A DNA stretch of 64,000 nucleotides from Cycas panzhihuaensis (lineage: Eukaryota; Cycadophyta), in contig CM041465.1 of assembly GCA_023213395.1 (NCBI GenBank), forward strand, positions 30,635,741 to 30,699,740, given 5' to 3'. Of the stretch, positions 1 to 10,637 are shown piece after piece. The translations under genes were made by a program, and so were the position numbers. How positions within the stretch are numbered: position 1 is the first letter of the stretch; every line of letters starts with the position of its first letter. Below the pieces are notes generated by a model, which was not told the origin of the DNA, ran no database searches, and saw only the letters and a program-made list of their open reading frames with translations.

Positions 1-330
1 ATGAGGAGTTGGAATTAGCATCCATCCATCCTCCTCTTGACAAAGTCAAGTAGATTGTTGAGGACTTTCTTCCCTCACAATCTTCCACACCATGTTTATC
101 TTTTGCACTTGTTGCTTCTTCGTCTATATTTGCCCCATCTACTTCATTAGCTCCGCTTGACCCTGGTAGTTTGCTAGAGGTTGATCAACCATTATAGGCC
201 TAGGATGTTGGTGTTCGAGTCACAACAACGAAGAAGTTACCAAAATGGGATACTCAAACAGTATAAGATGCACAAGTACTTAAAAAAAAACTTCCATAAA
301 AAATGTGGCAACAATTTGTTAATTATGCAC

Positions 331-1080
331 TTATGGCTAAAGTGCTTTGTGTTGATCGGCCTTCGACTTTTGAGGAAGCATGTAAAAATGAAAAAAAACT
401 GCCATGGATGAGAAAATCCAATCTATTATAAAGAATGGAACTTGGGATTTGCTAGAATTGTCTAAAAATAAACATGCAATCAGTTGTAATCGGATGTATA
501 AAACCAAATTTCAATATGATGGTTTAATTGAGCGTCATAAGGCTCAAATAGTTGTAAAGGGATTTAAACAAAAGGAAGGCATTGACTGTGAGAAGACCTT
601 CACACCTGTGGCAAATATGAACACCATTAGATTAATATTGACCTTACCTGCGCAATGCAAGTGGCCAATCGATCAGATAAATTTGAAGAGCGGCTTTCTT
701 AATGGCAATCTTCAAGAGGAGCTTTATTTGCAACAACCTCCTAGTTATGTTGCACATGGCAAACAACACTTGGTCTGCGACCTCAAAAAGGCTTTGTATG
801 GATTGAAATAGGCCCCTCGAGCATGGTACTAAAAAATCAATGATTATTTTTTGAGATATAGATATCACTGATCCTCATCAGATCCTAACTTGAACATAAA
901 AGTTAGGAATAACCATGCTGTCTTTGTTATTTTATATGTTGATGACTTGGTGATCACTGAAAGTGACACTAAGATGATACAAGTTTTCCAATATGACCTT
1001 AAGAGGAGTTTTGAGACGATTGATCTGGGACTTGTCCATTATTTTTTAGACATGAAGGTGTAGCAATAACCAAGTCATAT
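331..1080 (+). pseudogene. Copia-1 reverse transcriptase (broken)
   Basis: This is RVT_2-type copia reverse transcriptase, which copies element RNA into cDNA inside the virus-like particle. The N-terminal lead-in (PSTFEEA, then NGTWDLLEL) is followed by KARLVAKGF-like RHKAQIVVKGFKQKEGID, TFTPVANMNTIRLIL, the QINLKSGFLNG stretch (the usual QMDVKSAFLNG, with catalytic Asp changed to Asn), KKALYGLK and ILYVDDLVIT with both catalytic Asp. Stops interrupt after LYGLK and in several later places. An ATG at 404 opens the longest clean piece, to 811, but it is not a true start since RT is part of a polyprotein. Confidence 0.85.
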
Positions 1081-1129
1081 CTTCATTTCCTAAGCCAAAT
1101 ATTCTTGGGACATTTTATAGCGATTCATA

Positions 1130-1871
1130 ATGGAGGACTATAAACCATTGCCTACACCCATGGAGAATAGAACAAAATTATCACTCGATGAAGAAGCAGC
1201 ACCAATATATCCCACTTTATATTGGCAACTAATGGGTAATCTCATTTACTTGACCAACATTGGATTGGATCTTTTATTTGTACTTGGGATTTGTTCTAGG
1301 AACATGTCTCAATTCAATCAGAAGCATTGGAACGTAATAAAACGTATACTGAGATATCTCAAAGGCATATTGCAACATGGCCTGCAGTATACACATAATG
1401 AGAACTTCATCTTGGAAGGGTTTTTGGATTCTGATTGGGCAGGCTGCCAGAATAATCATCGCTCAACCTCTAGATATTGCTTCACCTTTGGTTCAGGTGT
1501 TATTTGATGGACTTGTGAGAAGCAACCTAATGTTACCTTGTCCTCCACTGAAGCAGAGTACAAACTTGCAGTCAGCATAGCTTGTGAGGTTATTTGGCTA
1601 AGGAGGATTCTTAACGAACTTGGGACTTGAGAAGAGTCACCCCACTAGGTTAAATTGTGACAATCAAAGTGTACTCAAGTTGACTAAGAATCTGGTTTTT
1701 CATGTAAGGATCAAGCACATTGAGGTCTATCACCACTTCATTAGAGAATATGTGTAGAACAGTGAGATTAACTTCTTCTATAGGCCTACGAACCAACAAT
1801 TATCAGACATCTTTACCAAACCACTTGGTAGAGAAAAAATTGAGAAATTCCTAGAAGGTCTTGGTGTTTGA
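1130..1871 (+). pseudogene. Copia-1 RT connection and RNase H (broken)
   Basis: Continues the polyprotein with the copia signature PTPMENRTKL, then YWQLMGNLIYLT, the LRYLKG motif and the RNase H start FLDSDWAGCQNN (usually YSDADWAGC). A stop sits at 1505, after which another stretch reads LSSTEAEYK and EVIWLRRIL, then a frame-broken copy of the substrate-binding and DIFTKPL end (near 1805-1830, DNA still reads cttTACCAAACCACTTGG). RNase H removes the RNA strand of the hybrid. The copy cannot make an active protein. Confidence 0.83.
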
Positions 1872-1898
1872 CTTAACATTGTAAACATTAAGAGGAGG

Positions 1899-2397
1899 TG
1901 TTAAGACCTTTATGTTTAAATGTTAAGAATTGTACTTTATATTGTAAAATTGATCTACTTTATGTAAAGGTGACTTATCACTTAATGTGATAAAGTACAC
2001 ACCCACATTCTTTCTAGTGACATAATGTTGAGACTTAAGGGTCAATGTACCCTCATGCACTTTTGCTCACAAAGAGAGCCCAAGGGATGCTTGTCCCACA
2101 TGCAAAGGGCATAACTTGGATGTTTGACACATCCAACCATCCAAGGTCCTCCTTCACTTCTATATAAGGAGGTCAGATCTCATGTATTAAACATGTGAGT
2201 GAGTATTGTATTGTTATGCTGCTACTTTGAATCTAAATCAATCTTTCTTATTTTGGACTAAGGACGAATTCCTACTCTATATTTTGTGTTCTTCTTGTGC
2301 TTGAGTTTATTTGCTTCATGCTAGTTTAGGTGCTCATATTCTTAGTTGCTTATTGTTAATGCTAATCATCTCCTTATGCTAGCAAACTTCCTCTTCA
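1899..2397 (+). repeat. Copia-1 3' LTR
   Basis: A purine-rich tract, attaagaggagg at 1888-1898, precedes TGTTAAGACC at 1899, the expected PPT-LTR junction. Text typical of an LTR follows (a TATA-like tctatataagga near 2160). The right end is inferred from the last CA before Gypsy-A homology begins; with the 5' LTR outside the window it cannot be confirmed and may lie nearer 2368. Confidence 0.6.
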
Positions 2398-2429
2398 TGA
2401 GATCTTAAGGGCTGTGTTCATCATCAATT

Positions 2430-3045
2430 GGTATGAAGGTTGAAGGCCATCTTCAACATATAAGATACTACGTATCCCCATTCTTTGAAAACCAATAATA
2501 TGGCTAAACTCACTTGATTCAATATATGGATTATTGGAACGAGAAAAGGATAATGGACAAATCATCTTTGGACTTGGATTTTGTATTAACTTTAAGAGGG
2601 CTTGCCTAGTATTGGCATCTAGCCATACATACATACCACAGTCATATAGACAACCTTTCAACTAAGGTTTGACCCCCCCAAAAAAACTTAAGTGTTCATT
2701 TATTCTTGGTGGAGAGTATCGTAGGAAGCATATCCAAAAGTGAAAAAATTATCGGTTATCACAAAGTTACTCTAAATCCAACTGGAGTCACTTATTCTTC
2801 CATACCTTAGGAAGATTAGGGAAACAATGGATGCTTGGAAAGGAGAATAAACAAGATGCATACTGGCACAATCTAAAATTTTCTTTTATTAAAACATTCC
2901 TACAGTCATCTTAGGATAGAACTATAGATATATTAAAAGAAATTAGGAAATTAAGCATGGAAGTAGAACAACCAAAAATCATGTCATTAGCAAGAACTAT
3001 AGAAAGTAGGGAAATAGAGGAAGAGGACAACCATAACTTCCCACC
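2430..3045 (+). pseudogene. Gypsy-A second gag-like region (doublet) upstream of RT
   Basis: Broken reading frames preserve two successive Gag-like units. Unit one reads YYVSPFF, then MDYWNEKRIMDKSSLDLDF and LTLRGLA-YWHLA. Unit two begins ILGGEYRRKHIQK and continues SNWSHLFFHTLGRLGKQWML and then HNLKFSFIKTF. The same two units occur in Gypsy-B at 54.2-54.75 kb (LTLRGRAWYWYLA; NWSNYFYHALGRVAKDWFLG; GNLKESFIKTF). The pattern aromatic-G...H...W...W...L-G-R-(A)...W-(Y/F)-L...W..L...F resembles the retrotransposon Gag capsid fold. It is not the main Gag, which Gypsy-B encodes elsewhere. Function unknown. Confidence 0.7.
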
Positions 3046-3207
3046 AAAATACATTGACTTATAATATGGAGAATGGAATATTGAAAGCACCTTAGCTCAC
3101 CAAATTATAGATGAGGATAGAGTAGAAGTATAGGAGATTAGTTTGGGTAGTAAAGAAATTCTTGTAATATCCTTGTTGGAGATTATTGGTATAATAAAAT
3201 AGTGGCT

Positions 3208-3790
3208 GAGGCGCAAGCATTGTTTGAAGAGTATAGAGATGTGTTTGTTTGGTCTTATAAAGACTTGAAACGTATTTCTCCCAAAATTAGGATGCACTAT
3301 ATCAATCTAATAGGAGGAGCCAAACTGGTAAAACAATGAGCTTATTGTATGAATCCAAGGTATAAAGAGAAAATGAAAACTAAGTTAGATAAAATGTTGG
3401 AAGCAAGACACATTTATGAAATCGGCTATAGTGATTGGGTAAGTCACATAGTGGTTGTACCCAAGAAAAATGGGAAAATAAGGATTTGTGTGGACTATGG
3501 GCAATTGAATGAAGTAACAAAAAAGGATTCGTTCTCAATCCCTTTTACAGAAGATGTGTTGGAAATGATTTGAGGAAACGAGATTTATTCTTTTACTAAT
3601 GGATTCAATGGTTACAACCAAGTTTAGATAGCCCTAGAAGATCAAGCCAAAACCACTTTTGTAACAGAATGGGGACCTTTTTCTTATAAAGTGATGCTCT
3701 TTGGACTAATTAATGTGCCTGCCATATTCCAATACATCGTGCTTATTATCTTAACAAAAAATGATTAGAAAAAAAGTTAATATATTTTTA
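3208..3790 (+). pseudogene. Gypsy-A reverse transcriptase (broken)
   Basis: Ty3/gypsy RT. Visible are EEYRDVFVWSYKDLK, MNPRYKEKMKTKLDKMLEA, SDWVSHIVVVPKKNGKIRIC, VDYGQLNEVTKKDSFSIPF, NEIYSFTNGFNGYNQV and WGPFSYKVMLFGL. The catalytic YxDD position reads FLVD (FLDD in Gypsy-B), so the first aspartate is lost. Stops at 3336, 3571 and beyond. The clean piece 3349-3573 matches Gypsy-B 53.75-53.95 kb almost word for word. Confidence 0.85.
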
Positions 3791-3949
3791 GTTGATTGGA
3801 CTCTATATGGTTTAATAAAAAATTGCATGGATAATTTGAGAGAAATGTTATGTACGTGCAGAGAAAACAACCTTTGCCTAAATCTAAAAATATGTACTTT
3901 CTTGTTGCCATTCGGCAATATCATAAGGAAGGATTATTAATAGATCCAA

Positions 3950-4575
3950 CAAAAGTATCAATGATTTTGCACTTTCCAATCCCCTTGACATGAATACAGT
4001 TAAAAGGTTTTTTACGATTAATTAATTAGCTACTATCGGAAACTTATTAGGGGATATGCAACCATATTATGCCCATTGGAGGAAAAGCGTAGAAAAAACA
4101 TCGAACAGGAATGGGGAAGTGAGCAATAGATAACATTCAAAGCCTTGAAGCTAGCGATAACATCAACGCTTGTTTTGTGATTTTGGGTTTGGGAGAAAAT
4201 CTTTCATATGCATGTGGATGCTTCACAATTCACCATTGGTTGTATGATTGTTCAACTAAGAGAAAACAATGTTGACCACCCCATCTATTTTGGTGGCAAA
4301 AAATTGACTAGAGTAGAACAAAATTACATGACGACAAGAAGAGGTGGTCTTGGAATGTTTAATGCATTGCAAAAATTTTGATATTATCTCTTGTCAAATT
4401 TGTTCATATTCTCTGTGGATCACCAAGTATTGATGTGTCTAGTGAATAAGCCCATATTGAAAGGAAGGATTATTAGATGGCTTATGTTGTTTCAAGAGTT
4501 TACTTTTAAAATTTTGGTCAAACTGGGGAAAGCACGTCATACCTGATCAATTATCACAAATCAATAACAGAGAGG
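3950..4575 (+). pseudogene. Gypsy-A RNase H (broken)
   Basis: Follows RT in the usual gypsy order. Readable motifs are HMHVDASQFTIGCMIVQL, HPIYFGGKKLTRVEQNY, LQKF-YYLLSN, FSVDHQVLMCLVNKPI and RWLMLFQEF, the last matching the tether between RNase H and integrase. The second acidic position (TEREAL in Gypsy-B) has decayed to TTRRGGL. Several frameshifts and stops. Confidence 0.8.
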
Positions 4576-4799
4576 AAGCAATGAGAATATAAGATGATTT
4601 TCTAGATGCAACACTCTTTAGTGTTGACTCAGTTCCCACAAAGTGGTATAAAGGAATCCCAAAATTTCTTGTAATAGGCAAGTTTCCACCAGATTTAGAT
4701 AAAACAGAGCAGAGACATTTGGTTTAGAAAGTAGAACCATACCAACTCATACAAGGTGAATTGTGTAACCTCGGACTTGATGAAATCTTTCATCGTTCT

Positions 4800-5880
4800 G
4801 TTAAGCCCCACGAGATTGAGTAAATAATGATCCAGACACACAAAGGTGTGGTTGGAAGACACATGGGCAAGATGGCAACATGGAGAAAGGTGCTATTAGC
4901 AAGATTCTGGTGGCCCAAGATGTTTGAAGACATTTGAAAATGGATCAAGAAATGTGACTATTGCCAATAGGTGGGGAAGCCAAGTCATCATAACTTTCAA
5001 CCTCTCAACCCATTCTTACCATTGATACCATTTGAGAAATGCGGCCTTGATTTTGTTGGGCCTATTAAATAGGTAGTCCAACATTCCTAGGCCTGATATA
5101 TTCTAGTTGCCACAGATTATATGACCAAGTGCGTAGAAGCGTGACCATTGAGAAAAGTCGATTCCAAGAGTATAGTTAGATTATTATACCAAGTGGTTAC
5201 TACACATTATGGATGTGCACTAGAGATTGTGAGTAATCAAGGTTCACATTTTCTGAACCAAGTGATGGGGGAATTGACATCCAAGTTTATGATTAGCCAA
5301 CGAAAGTCAACACTTTATTGACCCTAAGCAAATGGGTAAGCTGAAAGCTCAAATAAAATCATCAAAAATTATCTATAGAAAATATGTAATGTGGATAGAT
5401 CAGATTAGGCGGTGAAGCTACCATCAATATTATGGGCTTATTGCACAACATATAAGAGGTCAACGGGACAAATGTCATTCTAATTAGTGTATGGAATGGA
5501 GGCTATTGTTCTAACAGAATTTGAGGTATTGAGTCTAAGAGTTATCAAGGCTTTTCGACTTGATGATTTTCATTCCTTACAAGAAAAACTACAACTATTA
5601 CAGTTTGAAGAAACGAGACATAAAGCAAGGTGATCACAAAATATTGAAGAGATGCGGTAGAAGGCATGGCATGACCACCACTTGAAGGCGTCCCAATTTG
5701 AGAAAGGTGACCAAGTTCTGTTGTATGATAGTAAATTTTGTACACACTTAGAAAAGGTGAAAATGCAGTGGGTAGGACTGTATATCATTGACAAAATATT
5801 CACCAATGATTTAGACACACTAAAAGAAATTGATGGATTACAACTACCAACCTTAGTCAACAATAGTTAGTTGAAACCCT
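4800..5880 (+). pseudogene. Gypsy-A integrase (broken)
   Basis: Zinc-binding part HKGVVGRHMGKMATW ... WWPKMFED ... CDYCQ, then catalytic core text GLDFVGPIK, YILVATDYMTKCVEA, and IVSNQGSHFLNQ, where the second catalytic Asp is Asn (Gypsy-B keeps IISDQGAHFLN). The end reads FEKGDQVLLYDSKF and LKEIDGLQLP, equivalent to the Gypsy-B C-terminus at 51.3-51.4 kb. No chromodomain follows. Integrase would insert the cDNA into the chromosome; this copy is inactive. Confidence 0.82.
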
Positions 5881-6192
5881 GCTACAGTTAGAGTGTAACC
5901 ATCCTATCAAAGGAATTAACTAGTTATATCATATCGTGTTGCTTGACGTTGGAGATAATTGAGGTTGTGTCAGTGTCAGAACGTGATTCCAGTATGGTAC
6001 ATAAAGTTAAAAAAAAAAAAGAAAAAAGAAAAAATTAGAAAAGGGAAAAAATTAACCATAATCTTTATCATACACATAAGCAATATAGCAATATTATGAA
6101 CAAAAAAAAAAGAAAAATAAAAAGAAGGAATTTTAAATAAGTATTCCTTTGAAATACACTATACATTCCAAAAGGGAATGGTATCAGGAACG
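5881..6192 (+). other. Gypsy-A post-integrase spacer, A-rich
   Basis: Non-coding stretch between the integrase end and the Copia-2 insertion. It holds a strongly A-rich run (6009-6060 and 6098-6130, A with scattered G and T). In Gypsy-B the same place carries the six-copy minisatellite at 50640-51010; here I see at most one related word (ggtacataaagtt near 5996). Confidence 0.55.
6188..6192. other. Target site duplication of Copia-2, left copy (right copy 11121-11125)
   Basis: gaacg on the left and gaaca on the right flank the two TG...CA LTR ends of Copia-2; 4 of 5 bases agree. This places the insertion inside the Gypsy-A spacer. Confidence 0.7.
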
Positions 6193-6588
6193 TGAAGAGA
6201 AAATGCAACTGTGGAAGTAATGTATTACCAGAACTCTAAACCATGCAAAGAATAAATAACATAAATAAATCAAGTACACAACATAGAACACTAGGACATT
6301 CTGGTCTAAGCATATACTTTTTATTAATTTGAGCAATAACTAAAGAATTATAGAGATGAAAAACCCAACTCTCTTCTCATCGACTCATCAGAGACTCATT
6401 CAACCTTTTTTACATGTGTCGTTAAGTAAAAATATATAGATATAAATCTACAAGATACTATCTTGTGGTTTTATAATACGATGAGCATAAACCATGGGCC
6501 GAAAAAGACCTCTATAAGACACGCAAAGGGGCTCGGGTGTAATGCCTATATCCATGTAACACTTGCAAAGTGTTCAACATATCCAACA
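6193..6588 (-). repeat. Copia-2 3' LTR (396 bp)
   Basis: On the minus strand it begins TGTTGGATATG at 6588 and ends TCTCTTCA at 6193, matching the right-hand LTR along its length. It lacks a block of about 104 bases present in the partner between agacac and aaggggctc. It lies directly after the purine tract. Confidence 0.88.
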
Positions 6589-6614
6589 ATCTCCCACTTA
6601 TTGAACACTTTACA

Positions 6615-7235
6615 AGAAACCTGCATATACAACTACTAAATGCCAAAATCACAAACACCCATTGTTTTTCTACACCAACTGAATTTTTCTATTCCAACAA
6701 TCTTGGTCAATGAGTCTGTAGTATTTTCCTGTGTAGCATTCTTCTGCAAGTCCACCTTCTGGTATTGAACAATTTCTCTCACAAAATGGAACTACACATC
6801 AGTATGCTTCGATCGAGCATGAAATGTGGGATTCTGCACCAGGTAGGCTGCACTTTGACTATCACAATCTATCCTGATAGCATCTTGTTTGAAGTCGACA
6901 TCTGTGTATAATCTCTGTAACCAAACTATTTCGTTACACGCATGAGTAGCTACCATATACTTTACTTCTATATAGAAAGTGCCACAACTTCTTGTCTTTT
7001 GTTCATTTAGTTGATTGCGCCACCACAAAGGGTAAAAACATGCTCGCTTGTAGATCTTCTGTTGTCAAGATCTCTGGTCTAATCAACATCGATAAGTCCT
7101 TTTAGGTCCACTGTTCTACTCTCCATGAGATCTCCTTGATAGCAAATTCCATAGTTTGATGTACCCTTCAGATACTCGAAAATCCTTTTCATAGCCACCT
7201 AGTGCTCTCTACTTGGGTTTGACAATACCTGCTAA
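6615..7235 (-). pseudogene. Copia-2 RNase H (broken)
   Basis: Minus strand. Readable: WWRNQLNEQKTRSCGTFYIE (decayed form of the SWQSKKQ...ALSSTEAE block), EIVWLQRLY, IRIDCDSQSAAYLVQNPTFH, and HARSKHTDV. The acidic position Cys-Asp-Ser-Gln replaces the usual CDNQ. Further downstream a frame-broken DSLTK(I/P) end is visible. It directly precedes the polypurine tract. Confidence 0.8.
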
Positions 7236-8102
7236 CTACTCCACTACATGGGCAATGTTTGGTCGACTGCAAACCATCGCATACATCAAACTACTAACTG
7301 CACTAACATATGGGATAAAAGCCATGTTTTCAACTTCTTGGTGAGTCTTCGAGCATTGTTCAATTGATAATTTTAAACTAATAAGAAGAGGAACATTAAC
7401 TGGTTTGCTGTCCTGCAAATTGAACCGTTGTAGTATCATCTTAATGTACCACCTCTGGCTAAGTCAAATCTTTCTGTTTCTCATATCCCTTTTAATCTTA
7501 ATGCCCAAAATAAAATGTACAACACCAAAGTCCATCTCAAAATGAGATGCTAGTTGTTCTTTCACAAGTTGGTTTATTTCTTTACTATTACCAACTAAAA
7601 GTATATCATTAATATATAAAGCTAGAATGACAAAGTGATCACCAACCTATTTATAATAAACATAATGATTTGCTTTGCTGCGCACAACGCCCTGTGCCAA
7701 CATATGTGAATTGAACTTCTGACACCACATCCTCAGTGACTGTTTCAAGCCATATAATGGCTTTTTTAACCTGGACACCATATTCTCCTTCCTTGCAACT
7801 TCAAAACCTTCAAGCTGCAACGTGTAAATTTCTTCCTCGAGGTCACCATGAAGAACCACAATCTTCACATCCATCTGATCCACTTCAAGGTCATAGGCAA
7901 CTACTATAGCCAACAAAAATCTAATTGAAGTTACCTTTGTAACAGGAGAAAACACCTCACCAAAATCTATTCCCTTGACCTGGAAATAACCCTTTGCTAA
8001 CAAGTGGGCCTTGAACTTTTTTGCAGTACCATCTGCCTGAAACTTCTTCTTGAAGATCCATTTGTTATCAATAGGTTTTCTACTATCAGGCAGATCCATC
8101 AA
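7236..8102 (-). pseudogene. Copia-2 reverse transcriptase (broken, YIND active site)
   Basis: Copia RVT_2 domain. Readable in order: DNKWIFKKKFQADG, FKAHLLAKGY, GIDFGEVFSPVTK, LEVDQMDVKIVVLHGDLEEE, KKPLYGLKQS, then after a stop at 7647 ALYINDILLVGN and LQDSKPVNVPL with YVSAVSSLMYAM. The YVDD box reads YIND (about 7598-7609 on the minus strand): one catalytic aspartate is replaced, which alone should abolish activity. The clean piece 7647-8102 is the longest. Confidence 0.85.
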
Positions 8103-8311
8103 ATCCCATGTATTTTTTTGTCTAAGGCCATTATTTCTTCTTCCATGGCCTTCATCCAGAGTTGGGTTTCTTTTGACTCCAAAGCCTCCTAAACAGTACC
8201 TGTATCATCATCTATAATAGATAAAATGAAAGAGGAAGGACAAAAGTCTTCAGGAATATACCTGTTTGGCTATCTTCTCTTACGAGTTGATCTCCTCAAG
8301 ATGTGGGGTTC

Positions 8312-9310
8312 TTAAAGTTGGTTTGTCTCCACAATTGGTCCTTCCTCTTCAACTGACTCGTATTCTGATGCAAAATCTTCATCTCTTACCTCAAATTGTA
8401 TCTTCTTAGAGTCTTCCTCCTTTAGTTCTTCATCCCATTTTAGAGACTTGAACTCCTCTCTAAAGACAACATCATGACTATATACAACTTTCTGTGTTTC
8501 AGGGTTATAAAGCTTGTACCCTTTAACACCATCACCATAGCCAATGAAAATAGTCTTTTGTACTATAAAATTAAGTTTAATCCTCTGCAGGCTAGGAACA
8601 TGCACAAAAGCTTCGTAACCAAAAACTCTAAGATGACCAAGAGATGGTTTCTTACTAGACCACACTTCTTTAGACGTTTTATACACTAAGGCAGTCGTTG
8701 GTGATCTGTTTATCAAGTAGCGTACAGTTATCATACCTTTATCCCATAATTTCTTCTCTAAACCAACAACATTGAGCATACTCCTTGATCTCTCTAGCAA
8801 GGTCCTATTCATCCTTTCAACAACTTTGTTTTGCTGTGGCATATAGGGAGTTGTCTTTTGCCTTGTTATCCCACACTACTTACATAACTGCTTAAACTCC
8901 TTTGAGCAAAACTCATGTCCATTATCAGTCTTGAACACCTTGATCTGCTTGTCACTCTAATTCTCAACCAAGGCCTTGAATATTTTGAATTTACTAAAGA
9001 CCTCATATTTTTGCCTAAGAAAGTACAACCATGCCTTTCTCAAGAAATCATCTATGAATGGGACATAGTATTTGGACCCATCCAATGAGTGTACATCAAC
9101 GGGTCCAAAAACATCATTATGCACTAGTTGCAAAATACCCTTTGCTCTCCTTGAGCTTGAAGGAAAACTAATCTGATTTTGTTTTCCATAAATATAATGC
9201 TCCCAGAAATCAAAATCAAAGGAGCCATTAATTCTAGAGATGTCTTTGGCCCAATCTTTGATGCCATAGCATAATTTTACCAACAAGTGATAGTTGGGTT
9301 CTGTCTGCAT
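8312..9310 (-). pseudogene. Copia-2 integrase (broken)
   Basis: Copia integrase with preceding GAG-pre-integrase wording (LWHQRLG just upstream, then LLVKLCYGIKD). Core text: LQLVHNDVFGPVDVHSLDGS, YYVPFIDDFLRKAWLYFL, VFKTDNGHEF in broken form, and from 8842 PQQNKVVERMNRTLLERSRS with the catalytic Glu in VER. The C-terminal part LGHLRVFGYEAFVHVP, IFIGYGDGVKGYKLYNPE and SHDVVFREE is well preserved. A stop separates 8957 from 8842. Confidence 0.85.
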
Positions 9311-9740
9311 TACTGCTACTTTTTATAACATCCAGACTGCAATTTCCAATACACATCGTGCTCACGTCAAGCTTGTACAGTGTCCCAAATTGGACCTCTC
9401 TTGCTAACACCGCTCCTTGAACTATTCTACAAGTGTCCTTATTGAAAATCATTTCTATTCTTGCATTACCCAATTGATTAAAAGACAACAGACTCATAGC
9501 CAAACTAGGAATATGACTCACATCAGGGATAGTTTTAACCCTTCCGTCCCTAAATTGAACCTTCACCCTTCCATGACCTATAGTTTTATATGAATAATGA
9601 TCCCCGAGGAATACTTCACCTCCATCAATACTTTTATATTCATAGAAGCACTCCCTACGGGGAGTAACATGAAGCAAGGCACCAAAGTCAATTAACCAAG
9701 ACTCAACATTTGACAATTTATCTAAGGTTGCCAAATAAAC
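9311..9740 (-). pseudogene. Copia-2 protease
   Basis: Aspartic protease of the polyprotein. The active-site motif normally WILDSGAS reads SWLIDFGALLHVT near 9690: the Asp remains but Ser/Thr-Gly is Phe-Gly. Then YKTIGHGRVKVQFRDG, IPDVSHIPSLAMSLLS and FNKDTCRI, and finally LWHQRLGQRHL of the pre-integrase segment. This piece is a continuous frame from 9734 to about 9234. Confidence 0.8.
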
Positions 9741-9789
9741 ATCGTCATTAACTTCATTAGAGGCTTTTGCTACCGTGGAAGAAGTAGCT

Positions 9790-10484
9790 TCAAGTGACTT
9801 TCCCTCATCAACTTTGGCTCAACATCGGCTCTTGATATGGCCAACCTTCCCACATCTCTAGTATACCAAGGTGTCTCTGCCTAGAGATTTAGATTTCCCT
9901 TTAGATTTTGGTCGTTGGTTTCTAGACCTTTGTTGGTTGCAATCCAACGTTTGACCTCTCATCGCTAATGCTTCTTTTGAATGATTCTCAAAAGATTTTT
10001 GCCTTGTCTCTTTTGATAGTAGGGCGGTAACATTATCATCAAATTTTAGGGTGCTAATAGCTGTGTTGCTTATTGTCATTAGAAGGTTATCCTAAGAATC
10101 AAGAAGCAAATATAATAGGGTAATACACTTATTTTCCTCAGGCTTTGTTGCCCCAACTGAAACAAGCTAGCTGAACACAGTGTTAAATGTGGTGAGATGA
10201 TTTGTAGTCGTATCTCTATCACTCATCCTGAGTGAATACAACTTTTTCTGAAGAAATAACTTATTAACCGGGGATTTAGTTTGATACAGAGCCCCTAACT
10301 TATTCCATAGATCTTTGGCCATAGACTTTGCAGCAACATTGGACAACACCATGTTTGAAAGGGATAACCTTATCGAACTAATTGCTTTTCGATTGGGCTT
10401 CTTTCAGTCTTCATCAATAATATTTGCAGGCCGCGCTTTTGCCACAATGATCCATTGATCCTTCTCGATGAGGATATCTTCCAT
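9790..10484 (-). pseudogene. Copia-2 gag (broken)
   Basis: Copia capsid/nucleocapsid. The likely start is the ATG at 10484 (MEDILIEKDQWIIVAKARP). Then SMAKDLWNKLGALYQTKSPV, KLFLQKKLYSLRM and TTNHLTTFNTVFS, the UBN2-type Gag core. The zinc knuckle near 9830-9860 survives as RCGKVGHIKSRC, but the residues before it show a stop and the first Cys is gone. Several stops lie between 10160 and 9860. Confidence 0.8.
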
Positions 10485-10618
10485 CTGTAACGTCCACAAC
10501 TAAGTTCTAGCTATTGAATTTTTCAGTGTCCATCTTTGAAGTGTTTTCCATGATCTTCACACTTAAGTTCACTGGATAAGGCTCCCACTCGTCAAATGGC
10601 TTCCCATAGAACTAAAAC

Positions 10619-10635
10619 CCTTAGCTCTAATACCA
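10619..10635 (-). other. Copia-2 primer binding site (initiator tRNA-Met type)
   Basis: Minus strand TGGTATTAGAGCTAAGG follows the end of the 5' LTR (CA, then two bases). It matches the usual copia PBS TGGTATCAGAGC with one change. Confidence 0.85.
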
Positions 10636-10637
10636 AA

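Larger units (their letters stand above)
1..2397 (+). mobile_element. Copia-1: 3' part of a Ty1/copia LTR retrotransposon
   Basis: The element enters from the left edge and keeps reverse transcriptase, RNase H, polypurine tract and 3' LTR in the standard copia order. The 5' LTR, gag, protease and integrase lie outside the window. Numerous in-frame stops (for example after the LYGLK motif near 811) show it is a dead copy. Its RT/RNase H is similar in wording to Copia-7 at 37.6-38.9 kb, so the two probably belong to one lineage. It appears to abut or interrupt Gypsy-A, whose homology starts about 2400. Confidence 0.85.
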
